Source: an uncultured Afifella sp. (GTDB taxonomy: Bacteria; Pseudomonadota; Alphaproteobacteria; Rhizobiales; Afifellaceae). From it: a stretch of DNA of 64,000 nucleotides. The position numbers and the translations under genes are program-made. The stretch covers positions 17,129-81,128 of the forward strand of contig CAMYKZ010000003.1 of assembly GCA_947259045.1 (NCBI GenBank), given 5' to 3'. This document shows, piece after piece, positions 1 to 9,275 of the stretch. Position 1 is the stretch's first letter; each line of letters opens with the position of its first letter. Under the pieces are notes generated by a model. It was not told where the DNA came from. It saw only the letters and a program-made list of their open reading frames with translations, and did no database searches.

Positions 1-390
1 ATGCGTTCCTGCCTGGCATGGGGTCTGGCAGGATTTTTTGCCGTCGGCCTCGCGCCGGCGCTTGGTTTGCCGCCTGTCGTTCCGGGCATTCCGGAAGCGC
101 CCTTGCTGGACCGGCAGATCTGGTGGTTCGGAACGGTTTTGGCGACCGGGTTCGGGCTGTGGGTTATGCTGCGCCGGACAGGTCCTGGATGGATTGTCGC
201 CGGTTTCGCTGCCATTATCGCCCCGCATCTGATCGGCGCGCCGCATGTCGCACTGGTTGCGACAGAGGTTCCGGCGGCTTTGGCTGCCCACTTCGTATCC
301 GCGTCGCTGGTTGCCAGTCTGCTGTTGTGGATATGCGTTTCCGGCGTTGCCGGCCTGGCCTTCGAGCGATTTGGAGACGCCGGCGAATGA
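1..390 (+). CDS. cbtA: CbtA-family cobalt transporter subunit, C-terminal part (cut by window start)
   Basis: Inner-membrane protein of the CbtA family, a predicted cobalt uptake component next to cobalamin genes. The visible 129 residues hold hydrophobic segments near residues 5-25, 42-58, 65-80 and 90-118, plus the family-typical strings LAPALGLPP, RQIWW and PHLIGAP. CbtA is usually about 230-250 residues, so the ATG at base 1 is probably an internal Met and the true start lies to the left. The TGA stop overlaps the ATG of cobU (ATGA), indicating translational coupling and one operon. The assignment rests on recalled family motifs and on the cobalamin context. Confidence 0.8.
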   Translation: MRSCLAWGLAGFFAVGLAPALGLPPVVPGIPEAPLLDRQIWWFGTVLATGFGLWVMLRRTGPGWIVAGFAAIIAPHLIGAPHVALVATEVPAALAAHFVSASLVASLLLWICVSGVAGLAFERFGDAGE

Positions 391-914
391 CCGGCACCTC
401 CGTTCTGCTGCTCGGCGGCGCGAGGTCCGGCAAGAGCCATTATGCGGAAGACATCGCAGGGCGAAGCGGACTTGAGAAGATCTATTTCGCGACAGCGCAG
501 GCGTTCGACGACGAAATGCGCGAGCGGATTGACGGGCACAAAGCGCGGCGCGGCGCGGACTGGACAAATTTTGATGTGCCGCTCGATCTGGCGACTGCCC
601 TGGAAGAACGGACTGCGGCGGAGAAAGTGATCCTGGTTGATTGCCTGACTTTGTGGCTGAGCAATCATCTGTTGAATGAAAACGATGTCGAGAGCGAAAG
701 CCTGCGGCTTGCCGAATGCGTAACAAAACTGTCGGGCCTGACATTGTTCGTTTCCAACGAGGTCGGATCGGGGATTGTTCCCGACAATGCGTTGAGCCGG
801 CGGTTCCGGGATGCCCAGGGCCGGTTGAACCAGATGATTGCGAAAGCCTGCGACAGCGTCGTGCTGGTGGTTGCGGGCCTGCCGCTGATGCTGAAAGGAA
901 AACAGTTATTATGA
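387..914 (+). CDS. cobU: Adenosylcobinamide kinase / adenosylcobinamide-phosphate guanylyltransferase
   Basis: A bifunctional cytoplasmic enzyme (also called CobP) that phosphorylates adenosylcobinamide and then transfers GMP to give AdoCbi-GDP. The 175-residue protein has a P-loop GGARSGKS at residues 10-17, a His at 51 in DGHKARRG that matches the guanylylated histidine of the family, VDCLTLWLSN at 84-93 and the signature NEVGSGIVP followed by LSRRFRDAQG around 124-145. Length fits the family. The ATG at 387 overlaps the cbtA stop and has GGAG about 10 bases upstream; the stop overlaps cobW. Confidence 0.97.
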   Translation: MTGTSVLLLGGARSGKSHYAEDIAGRSGLEKIYFATAQAFDDEMRERIDGHKARRGADWTNFDVPLDLATALEERTAAEKVILVDCLTLWLSNHLLNENDVESESLRLAECVTKLSGLTLFVSNEVGSGIVPDNALSRRFRDAQGRLNQMIAKACDSVVLVVAGLPLMLKGKQLL

Positions 915-1942
915 GTTTGTCTGATACCGGACGCATTCCGGCGACGATTGTGACCGGGTTCCTGGGTGCAGGAAAAACCACCCTGATCCAGACCCTTCTG
1001 CGAGAGGCAAATGGCCGCCGCATTGCGCTGATCGTCAACGAATTCGGTGATGTCGGCTTTGACGGCAAGGTGTTGGCCGATTGCGGTGTCGAGGGCTGCA
1101 GTGAAGACGAAATCGTCGAACTGGCCAACGGCTGTATCTGCTGCACGGTTGCCGATGATTTTCTGCCGGCCATGGAGGCGCTTCTGGCCCGGGACGAACC
1201 GCCGGAGCATATTGTCATCGAAACGTCCGGCCTTGCCCTGCCGCAACCGCTGGTGAAGGCCTTCGGCTGGCCGGGAGTTCGAAACCGGGTCACGGTCGAC
1301 GGCGTGGTGACAATCGTCGACGGACTGGCGGTGTCGCAAGGACGGGTCGCCCATGACGAGGCCGAGGTTGCCCGACAGCGCGCCGCAGATGACGCGCTCG
1401 ACCATGATGATCCGATTGAGGAATTGTTTGAGGACCAACTGCGCTGTGCCGATCTGGTCATCATTTCCAAGACTGACCTTGTCGACGAAGACGGGCTTGA
1501 ACGGGTTCGGGCGACAATCGACCGCGATCGCCGGCCGCAGGCGAAAGTCCTGACCAAGCCTGATGGCAATCATCTGATCGCTGCCGTGTTTGGTATCGGC
1601 GCAGAAGCGGAAGCAGATCGCGAAACCCGCCAGAGCCACCATGAACTGGCGGGCGCCGAAGACCATGAGCATGATGACTTCACCAGTTTCTCGCTTCCGG
1701 TCAATTTCCCTGACCGCGAAACTGCCATTGCCCGTATCAACTCAGCGCTGGCACTGGACGGTATTCTTCGCATCAAGGGGCTGGCGGCGATAGACGGCAA
1801 AACAGCGCCACTGGCGGTTCAGGGTGTCGGGTCCCGGCTGGAGACTTGGTTCGCAGAGAGCGGCAATTTCGCGGCGCAGCTTGTCGTCATCGGGCTGGCG
1901 GACCTCGACAGACCGGCTGTCGAAGCCGAATTGGCGGGATAG
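911..1942 (+). CDS. cobW: CobW-family G3E GTPase, metal chaperone of cobalamin synthesis
   Basis: A G3E-family GTPase thought to deliver cobalt to the CobNST cobaltochelatase. The 343-residue protein has Walker A GFLGAGKT at 16-23, the metal-binding motif GCICC at 74-78, a SKTD nucleotide specificity motif near 206, and a His/Asp-rich stretch (HHELAGAEDHEHDD, about 238-251) ahead of the CobW C-terminal domain. It starts at an ATG overlapping the cobU stop, with AAAGGAAA upstream, and ends two bases before the TTG proposed for cobN. The histidine-rich linker is typical of CobW proteins and suggests metal buffering. Confidence 0.96.
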   Translation: MSLSDTGRIPATIVTGFLGAGKTTLIQTLLREANGRRIALIVNEFGDVGFDGKVLADCGVEGCSEDEIVELANGCICCTVADDFLPAMEALLARDEPPEHIVIETSGLALPQPLVKAFGWPGVRNRVTVDGVVTIVDGLAVSQGRVAHDEAEVARQRAADDALDHDDPIEELFEDQLRCADLVIISKTDLVDEDGLERVRATIDRDRRPQAKVLTKPDGNHLIAAVFGIGAEAEADRETRQSHHELAGAEDHEHDDFTSFSLPVNFPDRETAIARINSALALDGILRIKGLAAIDGKTAPLAVQGVGSRLETWFAESGNFAAQLVVIGLADLDRPAVEAELAG

Positions 1943-1943
1943 A

Positions 1944-4900
1944 TTGCATATTCTCACCGGACAGACGCGGGGATTGGACGCCGGTGAAGAGGCGGTCGAC
2001 CTGCAGCAAAGCAGCGGTGATATTGTCATCCTGAGCGCGGCCGATACGGAGATCGCGGGACTTGCAGCAGCACGGCGGATGCTGCCCGATGACTTCGCCT
2101 CGGTGCGGCTTGCCAACTGGATGGCGCTGGCCCATCCCTATTCGGTTGATCTTTACTGCGAACAGGTGATTTCCGGCGCGAAGCTGGTTGTGTTGCGGCT
2201 TCTGGGCGGCGTGTCCTACTGGCGCTACGGTGTAGAGGAAACGCTGAGACTTTGCCGTGGCTCAAACATTCCTGTCACCGTCCTTTCAGGCGACACGAAC
2301 TGGGATGAAACGCTTGCAGCGGAAGGGACGATGCCGCTCGAACAGAGCCGGGTATTGTTTGACTATTTCGCCGAGGGCGGATCCGGCAATCTGAAAAACG
2401 CGCTGAACTATTGCCGGCATCTGATCGGGCAGGGGCCGGCGCCCGAACCGGCGCTGATATTGCCCACGGCAGGCCGGTATTGTTGGGCCAAGGCCGGGTC
2501 TGCAGATGCGCCCGATCCGGATGCGTCAGATTCAGATGCCCCAGGCGTCGCGATCGTATTTTACCGGGCGCTGGTGCAATCGGGTCAGACCGGCCCGGTT
2601 GATGCGCTGTGTGAAGCCTTGTCGTCTCGCGGAACAAGGCCGATCCCGGTCTTTGTCTCCAGTCTGAAAAACGCTGATGATGCCAGAATGCTGTCGGATA
2701 TCTTCAACCAGGGTCGGCCGTCTCTGGTTCTGAACGCGACGGCCTTTGCTTTGAGCAAGGCCGGCTCGGCGTTTTCGGGAACGGTTCTGGATAACGGTGC
2801 GAGACCGGTGATGCAGATCACCTTCGCCGGCGTAGCCGAAGCACAGTGGGCGGCAAGCAGTCAGGGCTTGTCACCCAAAGACCTGACGATGAACGTCGTC
2901 CTGCCGGAACTGGACGGCCGGATCATCTCGCGGGCGGTGTCGTTCAAGGAGGACGGCGACTGGGATGACCTGACCGAGTGCCGGCCTGTGCGGTTTGTGG
3001 CAAAGCCGGACAGGGTCTGGTTTGTAGCCGAACTGGCGCAGGCGTGGGTCCGGCTGAACCGCAAGCCCAATGGCGAAAAATCCGTTGCCATCGTTTTGTC
3101 CAACTACCCGAACCGCGATGGCCGGATCGCCAATGGCGTCGGCCTGGATGCACCGGCGTCCACCATCAACCTTGTCCGGGCGATGGAGGCCGCAGGGTAT
3201 CGAATCGACGATGCGCCGGAAAATTCAGCGGATCTGATGACCCTGATTTTGGCGGGCCGCACCAACAGCGGGTCGGCTGCAGGGGCAAATGCTTTCAGCG
3301 AAAGACTGGGGCTGGACGATTACGTCCGCAACTTCGCAATGTTGCCGGACGCAATAAGATCGGAGGTCAACAATCAATGGGGCGCGCCGAAGACCGATCC
3401 GTTTTTCCTGAACGGTGGTTTTGAGCTTCCGGTGATCCGGTTCGGAAATCTTGTTGTCGGAATTCAGCCGGCGCGCGGCTATAATGTTGATCCGAAAGCA
3501 ACGTACCACAGCCCGGATCTGGTTCCGCCGCACGGTTATTTTGCCTTCTATTTCTGGCTTCGCCGGTCATTCGGCGCGGATGCGATCGTTCACATGGGCA
3601 AACACGGCAATCTGGAATGGCTGCCGGGCAAGGCGCTGGCGCTTTCCTCGTCCTGTTATCCGGAAGCGGCTCTGGGGCCGATGCCATTGGTCTATCCGTT
3701 TATCGTCAATGATCCGGGCGAGGGCGCGCAGGCCAAGCGACGGTCGTCTGCGGTTATCGTCGATCATCTGATGCCGGCATTGGCACGGGCAGAGAGCCAC
3801 GGCGCTGCAATAGAGCTGGAGCAGCTGATCGACGAATATGCCGGCGCCCAACTGACAGACACTCCGCGTGCGAATCGGCTTGCAAAGTCTGCGATCGATC
3901 TGGCGTGCGAACACGGCTTTGACAAGGATCTTGGGTTCAGCGCCACTGACAATGCCGATCTGGCGCTGACGACACTGGACGAGCACCTGTGCGACCTCAA
4001 AGAACTGCAGATCCGCGACGGTCTGCATATCCTTGGCCGATCTCCAATGGATGGCCTGCGCAACAGTACGCTGGTCAGCCTGGCACGGGTGCCGCGTGGC
4101 AACAGACCGGGTGACGACTCAATCCTGCGGGCCCTTTCAGCCGACCTCGGATTTCTTCCCTTTGACCCGCTGGACTGCGACATGGCGGAAACATGGACCA
4201 GGCCCAGGGCATCGGCGCTATCGGATCTTTCAGACGGCGTCTGGCGGACAAACGGCGACACGGTGGAGCGGCTTGAGGCAATGGCGGACTTGCTGGTCGC
4301 CGGCGAACGTGCGCCGGATGAGGCATGGGCGAAGACCAATTCCGTGCTTGAATCCGTGGCAAATGACATCGCACCGTCGCTTGACGGATCCGGCGCCGCG
4401 GAAATCGTATCAGTCCTGACTGCGCTTGAGGGGAAGTTCGTGCTGCCTGGTCCCTCCGGTGCACCCTCGCGCGGGCGCCCTGATTGTCTGCCGACCGGCC
4501 GGAATTTCTTTTCCGTCGATGTGCGCGCAGTTCCAACGCCGACAGCCTGGGATCTGGGCTGGCGCTCGGCAAATCTTCTGGCGGAACGTTATTTCCAGGA
4601 TGAAGGCGAATGGCCAAAGGCGATCGCCCTGACCGCCTGGGGCACGTCGAACATGCGCACCGGCGGTGATGACATTGCCCAGGCACTGGCGTTGATCGGT
4701 GCACGTCCGGTCTGGCAGCAAGCGTCCGGCCGGGTCACCGGTATCGAAGTCATTCCGCTTTCAGAACTCAAACGGCCCCGGGTCGATGTCACGCTCCGGA
4801 TTTCTGGTTTCTTCCGCGATGCTTTCCCGACCCAGATTGCACTGTTTCATGAGGCGGTGCAGGCGATTTCAGCTTGTGATGAACCGGACGACGCCAATCC

Positions 4901-5687
4901 GATTGCAGCCCGAATCCGGACCGACAGCACGGCCATGAGTGGTAATGGCATCTCCGTGGATGATGCTCGAAAGGCCGCCGCCTTCCGTGTGTTCGGATCG
5001 AAGCCGGGTGCCTACGGCGCCGGGTTGCAGGCCTTGATTGACGGGGGGATCTGGTCTGAGCGTTCCGATCTCGGAGCAGCATTTCTGGAATGGTCTGCCT
5101 ATGCTTACGGCGGCGGCGCTGAGGGTACCGGCGCCCGGGACCTTCTGGAAAGCCGGCTGAAGGTTACGGACGCTATTGTGCACAACCAGGACAATCGAGA
5201 GCACGACATTCTCGACTCCGACGATTATTACCAGTTTCAGGGAGGGCTTGCCTCCGCCGTTGAGAGCCTGAAGGGCGAAGCGCCGCAGATCTATCACAAC
5301 GACCATTCGCGGCCCGAGCGCCCGGTGATCCGTGCGCTCGACGAGGAAATGGCCCGTGTCGTGCGCGGCCGCGCCGCCAATCCGAAATGGATCGCCGGCG
5401 TCATGCGGCATGGATACAAAGGCGCGTTCGAAATGGCGGCGACAGTCGATTACCTGTTTGCGTTTGCGGCAAGTACGAATGCCGTGCAATCGCATCATTT
5501 CGACCAGCTCTATGACGCCTATCTGGCCGACGATACGGTCAGGGATTTCATCGAACACCATAACAGGCCGGCGCTGAATGAGATGGCGGACCGGTTCCGC
5601 GAGGCGATCGACCGCGGCCTGTGGGCGCCGCGGCGCAACAGCACCTATAATGAATTGATCAACCTGACCGGTGGAGCATTGTCATGA
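1944..5687 (+). CDS. cobN: Aerobic cobaltochelatase subunit CobN
   Basis: The large subunit of the ATP-dependent cobaltochelatase that inserts Co2+ into hydrogenobyrinic acid a,c-diamide together with CobS and CobT, which are not in this window. With the TTG at 1944 the protein has 1247 residues, within the usual CobN size, and begins LHILTGQTRGL, matching the family N-terminus. The magnesium-chelatase-H-like core includes HMGKHGNLEWLPGK around residue 550. An upstream ATG at 1824 would put about 40 unrelated residues over cobW, so the TTG two bases after the cobW stop is preferred. The stop overlaps the cobO ATG. Confidence 0.96.
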   Translation: MHILTGQTRGLDAGEEAVDLQQSSGDIVILSAADTEIAGLAAARRMLPDDFASVRLANWMALAHPYSVDLYCEQVISGAKLVVLRLLGGVSYWRYGVEETLRLCRGSNIPVTVLSGDTNWDETLAAEGTMPLEQSRVLFDYFAEGGSGNLKNALNYCRHLIGQGPAPEPALILPTAGRYCWAKAGSADAPDPDASDSDAPGVAIVFYRALVQSGQTGPVDALCEALSSRGTRPIPVFVSSLKNADDARMLSDIFNQGRPSLVLNATAFALSKAGSAFSGTVLDNGARPVMQITFAGVAEAQWAASSQGLSPKDLTMNVVLPELDGRIISRAVSFKEDGDWDDLTECRPVRFVAKPDRVWFVAELAQAWVRLNRKPNGEKSVAIVLSNYPNRDGRIANGVGLDAPASTINLVRAMEAAGYRIDDAPENSADLMTLILAGRTNSGSAAGANAFSERLGLDDYVRNFAMLPDAIRSEVNNQWGAPKTDPFFLNGGFELPVIRFGNLVVGIQPARGYNVDPKATYHSPDLVPPHGYFAFYFWLRRSFGADAIVHMGKHGNLEWLPGKALALSSSCYPEAALGPMPLVYPFIVNDPGEGAQAKRRSSAVIVDHLMPALARAESHGAAIELEQLIDEYAGAQLTDTPRANRLAKSAIDLACEHGFDKDLGFSATDNADLALTTLDEHLCDLKELQIRDGLHILGRSPMDGLRNSTLVSLARVPRGNRPGDDSILRALSADLGFLPFDPLDCDMAETWTRPRASALSDLSDGVWRTNGDTVERLEAMADLLVAGERAPDEAWAKTNSVLESVANDIAPSLDGSGAAEIVSVLTALEGKFVLPGPSGAPSRGRPDCLPTGRNFFSVDVRAVPTPTAWDLGWRSANLLAERYFQDEGEWPKAIALTAWGTSNMRTGGDDIAQALALIGARPVWQQASGRVTGIEVIPLSELKRPRVDVTLRISGFFRDAFPTQIALFHEAVQAISACDEPDDANPIAARIRTDSTAMSGNGISVDDARKAAAFRVFGSKPGAYGAGLQALIDGGIWSERSDLGAAFLEWSAYAYGGGAEGTGARDLLESRLKVTDAIVHNQDNREHDILDSDDYYQFQGGLASAVESLKGEAPQIYHNDHSRPERPVIRALDEEMARVVRGRAANPKWIAGVMRHGYKGAFEMAATVDYLFAFAASTNAVQSHHFDQLYDAYLADDTVRDFIEHHNRPALNEMADRFREAIDRGLWAPRRNSTYNELINLTGGALS

Positions 5688-6307
5688 AAAAATCCGAAAT
5701 GAGCGAATCCGAACTGGATGCGCGCCATGCTGAAAAGATGCGCCGCAAGAAGGAAGCCCGCGACAAGATTATCGCCACCAAGACGGTCGAGAAGGGTTTG
5801 CTGATCGTCCATACCGGCAAGGGCAAGGGCAAATCCACCGCTGCATTCGGCCTCGTTTTCCGGGCGCTTGGAAACGGCATGAAGGTCGGCATCGTGCAGT
5901 TCGTAAAAGGCAAATGGGAAACAGGCGAACGGGCGGCGCTCGACAGGTTCGGCGACCAGGTGACGATCAATACGATGGGGGAGGGTTTCACCTGGGAAAC
6001 CCAGGACAGGCAGCGCGACATCGAAGCCGCGCGTCAGGCCTGGGAGACGGCAAAGAAACTGATCGCCGATGATGACTATCAGATGGTTCTGCTCGATGAA
6101 CTCAATATTGTTCTGCGTTACGATTATCTTGATGTGGCCGAAATCGTCGAGACGCTGAAATCGAAGCCTGAGATGAAACATGTCATCGTCACGGGCCGCA
6201 ACGCCAAGGACGAACTGATCGAGGCGGCCGATCTGGTGACCGACATGACCCAGATCAAACATCCGTTCCGCTCCGGCGTCAAAGCGCAAGTCGGAATTGA
6301 GTTCTGA
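5684..6307 (+). CDS. cobO: Cob(I)yrinic acid a,c-diamide adenosyltransferase
   Basis: A CobO/BtuR-type corrinoid adenosyltransferase that attaches the 5'-deoxyadenosyl ligand to the cobalt of the corrin ring using ATP. The 207-residue protein carries the characteristic P-loop [13 protein letters not shown] at about 44-56, VQFVKGKW at about 76-83, and [11 protein letters not shown] in the middle. A basic N-terminal helix ([15 protein letters not shown]) is normal for this family. The ATG overlaps the cobN stop with GGTGGAG upstream, so it belongs to the same transcription unit. Confidence 0.97.
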   Translation: MKKSEMSESELDARHAEKMRRKKEARDKIIATKTVEKGLLIVHTGKGKGKSTAAFGLVFRALGNGMKVGIVQFVKGKWETGERAALDRFGDQVTINTMGEGFTWETQDRQRDIEAARQAWETAKKLIADDDYQMVLLDELNIVLRYDYLDVAEIVETLKSKPEMKHVIVTGRNAKDELIEAADLVTDMTQIKHPFRSGVKAQVGIEF

Positions 6308-6314
6308 TGATCCG

Positions 6315-7796
6315 ATGGGCACGCAACCGGATCCCGCCGAACCTGCCTGCCTGATGGTTCAGGGCACGGGGTCAAATGTCGGCAAATCGGTTATCGTTGC
6401 CGGCCTCGCCCGTGCCTATGCCAATCAGGGGCTGAACGTGCGGCCGTTCAAACCGCAGAACATGTCAAACAATGCCGGCGTCACTGAGGACGGCGGTGAG
6501 ATCGGCCGCGCACAGATGACCCAGGCGCTTGCCGCGCGTGTTGCGCCGTCCGTGCATATGAACCCGGTCCTTCTGAAGCCGGAATCGGAAACCGGCGCGC
6601 AGGTGATCGTTCAGGGCCGGCGGTTTGCCACCATGAAGGCGCGTGAATATGGCGCGCGGAAGCCGGAATTGATGGGGGCGGTGTTGGACAGTTTCGGCCG
6701 GCTTGGAAAAAACGCCGACCTGGTGCTGGTTGAAGGCGCGGGATCGCCGGCTGAAATCAATCTGCGCGATGGCGACATTGCCAATATGGGGTTTGCCGAA
6801 GCGGCGGATGTGCCGGTCATACTGGTCGGCGATATCGATCGCGGCGGGGTGATTGCAAGCATCGTCGGGACCCATGCTGTCCTGCCGGATGGTGAGCGGC
6901 AACGGATCAGGGGGTTCGTGATCAACCGGTTTCGCGGCGATGTCAGCCTCTTCGACGATGGCGTGCGGGAAATAGAAGCGCGAACAGGCTGGCCGTGCCT
7001 CGGTGTCGTGCCGCATTTCGCGGATGCAGTGAAACTTCCGGCTGAAGATGTTCTGGGGCTGGAGGAGGGGCGCTCCGCCAATTCCGCCCGGTTGCGGATC
7101 GTCGTTCCACAGCTTGGCCGCATTGCGAACTTTGACGATCTGGATCCGTTGCGGGCCGAACCGTCTGTCGATCTGATCATAGTGCCGCCGGGCGCGGCCC
7201 TGCCGGGTGACGCGGATCTTGTGCTTCTTCCAGGCTCAAAATCGACCATCGCCGATCTGCGGCATTTGCGCGAGCAGGGCTGGGACATTGATATCGCCGC
7301 CCATGTCAGGCGCGGCGGCTCCGTTCTCGGTGTCTGTGGCGGGTATCAGATGCTGGGCGTGCGTGTCAGTGACCCGGACGGTATCGAGGGCAAGCCGGGC
7401 GACATGACCGAAGGCCTCGGCCTGCTGGAGGTTGAGACAGTTCTGATCGGCGAAAAGACAACAATGTCCGTGCAGGGTGTCCACCTGGCCAGCGGCGAAG
7501 TTCTGTCGGGATATGAAATCCATATCGGCCGGACGCAGGGGACTGATTGTGCGCGTCCGTTCGCCCGGATCGAAGATCGTTTCGATGGCGCCCAGTCGTC
7601 AGATGGGACAATCGCCGGAACCTATCTGCATGGCATCTTTGCCTCGGATTCATTTCGCCGCGCGTTTCTCGGCGCATCCTGTTCTGCGCTGGATTATCGA
7701 ACGGGCGTCGACATGGCGCTCGACGCTCTCGCGGTCCATCTTGCGGCCCATCTCGATCTGAAGCAGCTGCTTCAGATCGCGCAAAAAGCGCTTTGA
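6315..7796 (+). CDS. cobQ: Cobyric acid synthase (glutamine-hydrolysing)
   Basis: Amidates carboxyl groups b, d, e and g of adenosylcobyrinic acid a,c-diamide using glutamine and ATP. It has an N-terminal dethiobiotin-synthetase-like ATPase domain with [11 protein letters not shown] near residues 15-25 and FKPQNMSNN, and a C-terminal class I glutaminase domain with nucleophile Cys about 341 in [10 protein letters not shown] and a catalytic His in TYLHGIF near 440. I chose the ATG at 6315 (493 residues, 7 bases after cobO). A TTG at 6297 inside the end of cobO would add six residues and cannot be excluded, because neither start has a strong ribosome site. It is convergent with cobD, 3 bases apart. 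Confidence 0.96.
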   Translation: MGTQPDPAEPACLMVQGTGSNVGKSVIVAGLARAYANQGLNVRPFKPQNMSNNAGVTEDGGEIGRAQMTQALAARVAPSVHMNPVLLKPESETGAQVIVQGRRFATMKAREYGARKPELMGAVLDSFGRLGKNADLVLVEGAGSPAEINLRDGDIANMGFAEAADVPVILVGDIDRGGVIASIVGTHAVLPDGERQRIRGFVINRFRGDVSLFDDGVREIEARTGWPCLGVVPHFADAVKLPAEDVLGLEEGRSANSARLRIVVPQLGRIANFDDLDPLRAEPSVDLIIVPPGAALPGDADLVLLPGSKSTIADLRHLREQGWDIDIAAHVRRGGSVLGVCGGYQMLGVRVSDPDGIEGKPGDMTEGLGLLEVETVLIGEKTTMSVQGVHLASGEVLSGYEIHIGRTQGTDCARPFARIEDRFDGAQSSDGTIAGTYLHGIFASDSFRRAFLGASCSALDYRTGVDMALDALAVHLAAHLDLKQLLQIAQKAL

Positions 7797-7799
7797 GTT

Positions 7800-8774
7800 T
7801 CAGATCATCAGAAGCTGGGCGGCAATCAGGGCGATCAGCATGAACAGCCATGCCGTGCCGATAAGCCCAAGCGCCGCATTGATGTGAACATGGGAAACCT
7901 TGCGCTCGCCACTGGCATTCAGCCACGGCGCCTGCAGTTTCCGGTTGCCGTAGGAGCGCGGACCTCCGAGCGCAATATCAAGGGCGGCCGCCGTTGCCGC
8001 TTCCGGCCAGCCGGCGTTGGGGGAGGCGTGGCTCGATGCGTCGCGGGCAATAATATGGCCTGCATGGATCAGCGATCCGCCCTGCAGAGGCGCCGCCAGG
8101 GCGATCAGGCCAGCAGAAATTCTGGCCGGAAAATAGTTCAGGAAATCATCCAGCCGGGCAGATGCAAAGCCGAACTGGAGGTAGTTCTCGTTTTTATGGC
8201 CGATCATCGAATCGGCGGTATTGACCAGTTTGTAAACAAGCAATCCCGGCAGGCCGAATATCAGGTAAAACAACACCGGCGCGACCGTTCCATCGGAAAA
8301 GTTCTCCGCTGCCGATTCGATCGCAGCTCTTGATATATCGGCCTCCTGCATGGCGTTGACATCGCGGCCGACGATCCGGGAGACGGCCTCCCGACCGGCC
8401 TTGACGCCGGCCTGCTGCAATCGGTCGGCGACGGTCTGCACATGATCGATCAGACTCTTTTGCGCAATCAGCATGGAAACCAGAACCGTTTCGAGAAAAG
8501 CGAAATAGCTGAAGGTTTCTGTCAGCAAGGTTATTGCCGCACCAATCAGCACAGCGGCGGCTGCGAGGCCGACAATGGCAATGACCCCGTTACGCCGCCG
8601 GACAGGATCGCTCATATCCGGCCGATTGAGGGTGTTGTCGAGCCAGCCGATGGCGAACCCGAACAGCACGACCGGATGTTTCAGCCGGGACCATAGCCAA
8701 TCCGGGTCGCCAATGATCCGGTCTATGATCAATGCAAGGATGAGGATGCTGATAGCCTGGTCGCTGAACAGCAT
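7800..8774 (-). CDS. cobD: Adenosylcobinamide-phosphate synthase (CobD/CbiB)
   Basis: An integral membrane enzyme that joins aminopropanol (phosphate) to adenosylcobyric acid to make adenosylcobinamide (phosphate). The 324 residues match the family length. Visible signatures are LIIDRIIGDPDWLW at the N-terminus, the acidic SAAENFSDGTVAPVLFYLIFGLPG in the middle (split here only for description), YKLVNTADSMIGHKN, and a C-terminal transmembrane helix. Several hydrophobic segments are present, for example at about 5-20, 65-85 and 300-320. It lies 3 bases downstream of the cobC remnant, preserving the usual cobC-cobD order. Confidence 0.95.
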   Translation of the reverse strand: MLFSDQAISILILALIIDRIIGDPDWLWSRLKHPVVLFGFAIGWLDNTLNRPDMSDPVRRRNGVIAIVGLAAAAVLIGAAITLLTETFSYFAFLETVLVSMLIAQKSLIDHVQTVADRLQQAGVKAGREAVSRIVGRDVNAMQEADISRAAIESAAENFSDGTVAPVLFYLIFGLPGLLVYKLVNTADSMIGHKNENYLQFGFASARLDDFLNYFPARISAGLIALAAPLQGGSLIHAGHIIARDASSHASPNAGWPEAATAAALDIALGGPRSYGNRKLQAPWLNASGERKVSHVHINAALGLIGTAWLFMLIALIAAQLLMI

Positions 8775-8777
8775 CGC

Positions 8778-8960
8778 TCAGCCCGGTATGACGGAAAGTG
8801 CGGCCCGAAGGCGGCCAAACGCCGAAACGGGCCAGTCGCCTGGAAATCCTTCTATTGGCGGGTCGCCAATCGGATTGATCCCTGTCGACAGATCGAGCCT
8901 GTCGTCGGCTGCAAAGCCGTAGGTATCGATGGCCCGTGCCAGATCTCCGCCATGCAGCAT
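8778..8960 (-). pseudogene. cobC: Remnant of cobC (threonine-phosphate decarboxylase) with the centre deleted
   Basis: A 60-codon frame beginning MLHGGDLARA and continuing with LDLSTGINP, the N-terminal signature of CobC, a PLP enzyme of the aminotransferase fold normally about 330 residues long. The second half, GFPGDWPVSAFGRLRAAL, resembles the C-terminal end of CobC, which typically has FGLPGD followed by a short RLEAAL helix. The whole PLP-binding core with its lysine is absent. The frame stays open across the junction and stops 3 bases before cobD. I infer an in-frame internal deletion of roughly 270 codons. It could also be a short translated peptide with no function. Confidence 0.65.
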
Positions 8961-9091
8961 TTCTGTTATCCGGTCTATCCATACAATCTGATGAACGGCC
9001 TATCAGGGAATCGCGAAAATCGCCAATCGGAATGTTTCCATGACATCTGTGGCTTGAGATGATGTTCGACCTCTGCTAACGAACCGCTGCT

Positions 9092-9165
9092 GGCGTCGTG
9101 GCGGAGTGGTTACGCAGCGGATTGCAAATCCGTGCACCCCGGTTCGATTCCGGGCGACGCCTCCA
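9092..9165 (+). tRNA. tRNA-Cys (anticodon GCA), CCA encoded
   Basis: A complete cloverleaf can be drawn. The acceptor arms are GGCGTCG and CGACGCC (9092-9098 with 9155-9161), the discriminator is T at 9162, which is the base expected for tRNA-Cys, and CCA is encoded at 9163-9165. The anticodon loop TTGCAAA has anticodon GCA at 9124-9126, and the T-arm contains GGTTCGATTCC. The gene stands alone, about 110 bases before the PCMT-like gene. Confidence 0.97.
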
Positions 9166-9275
9166 GCAATCCCCGAATTTTCAATGCCGGTTTCCGGCCG
9201 GACGGCACGCTTGCCGCCGGCGGATGATCACGATAAAGATCAGGAATATCTTATTTGCCCAGACAGAAAGCGCCG

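Noticed and set aside
665..1672. Long minus-strand frame (335 codons) opposite cobU and cobW
   Set aside because: Both opposing genes are certain, and the antisense protein has no domain or export signal; it is a by-product of GC-rich codon structure.
8775..9091. Cobalamin riboswitch upstream of cobC-cobD
   Set aside because: I looked for a B12-box-like conserved segment and found none; control may lie upstream of the window for the plus-strand genes.
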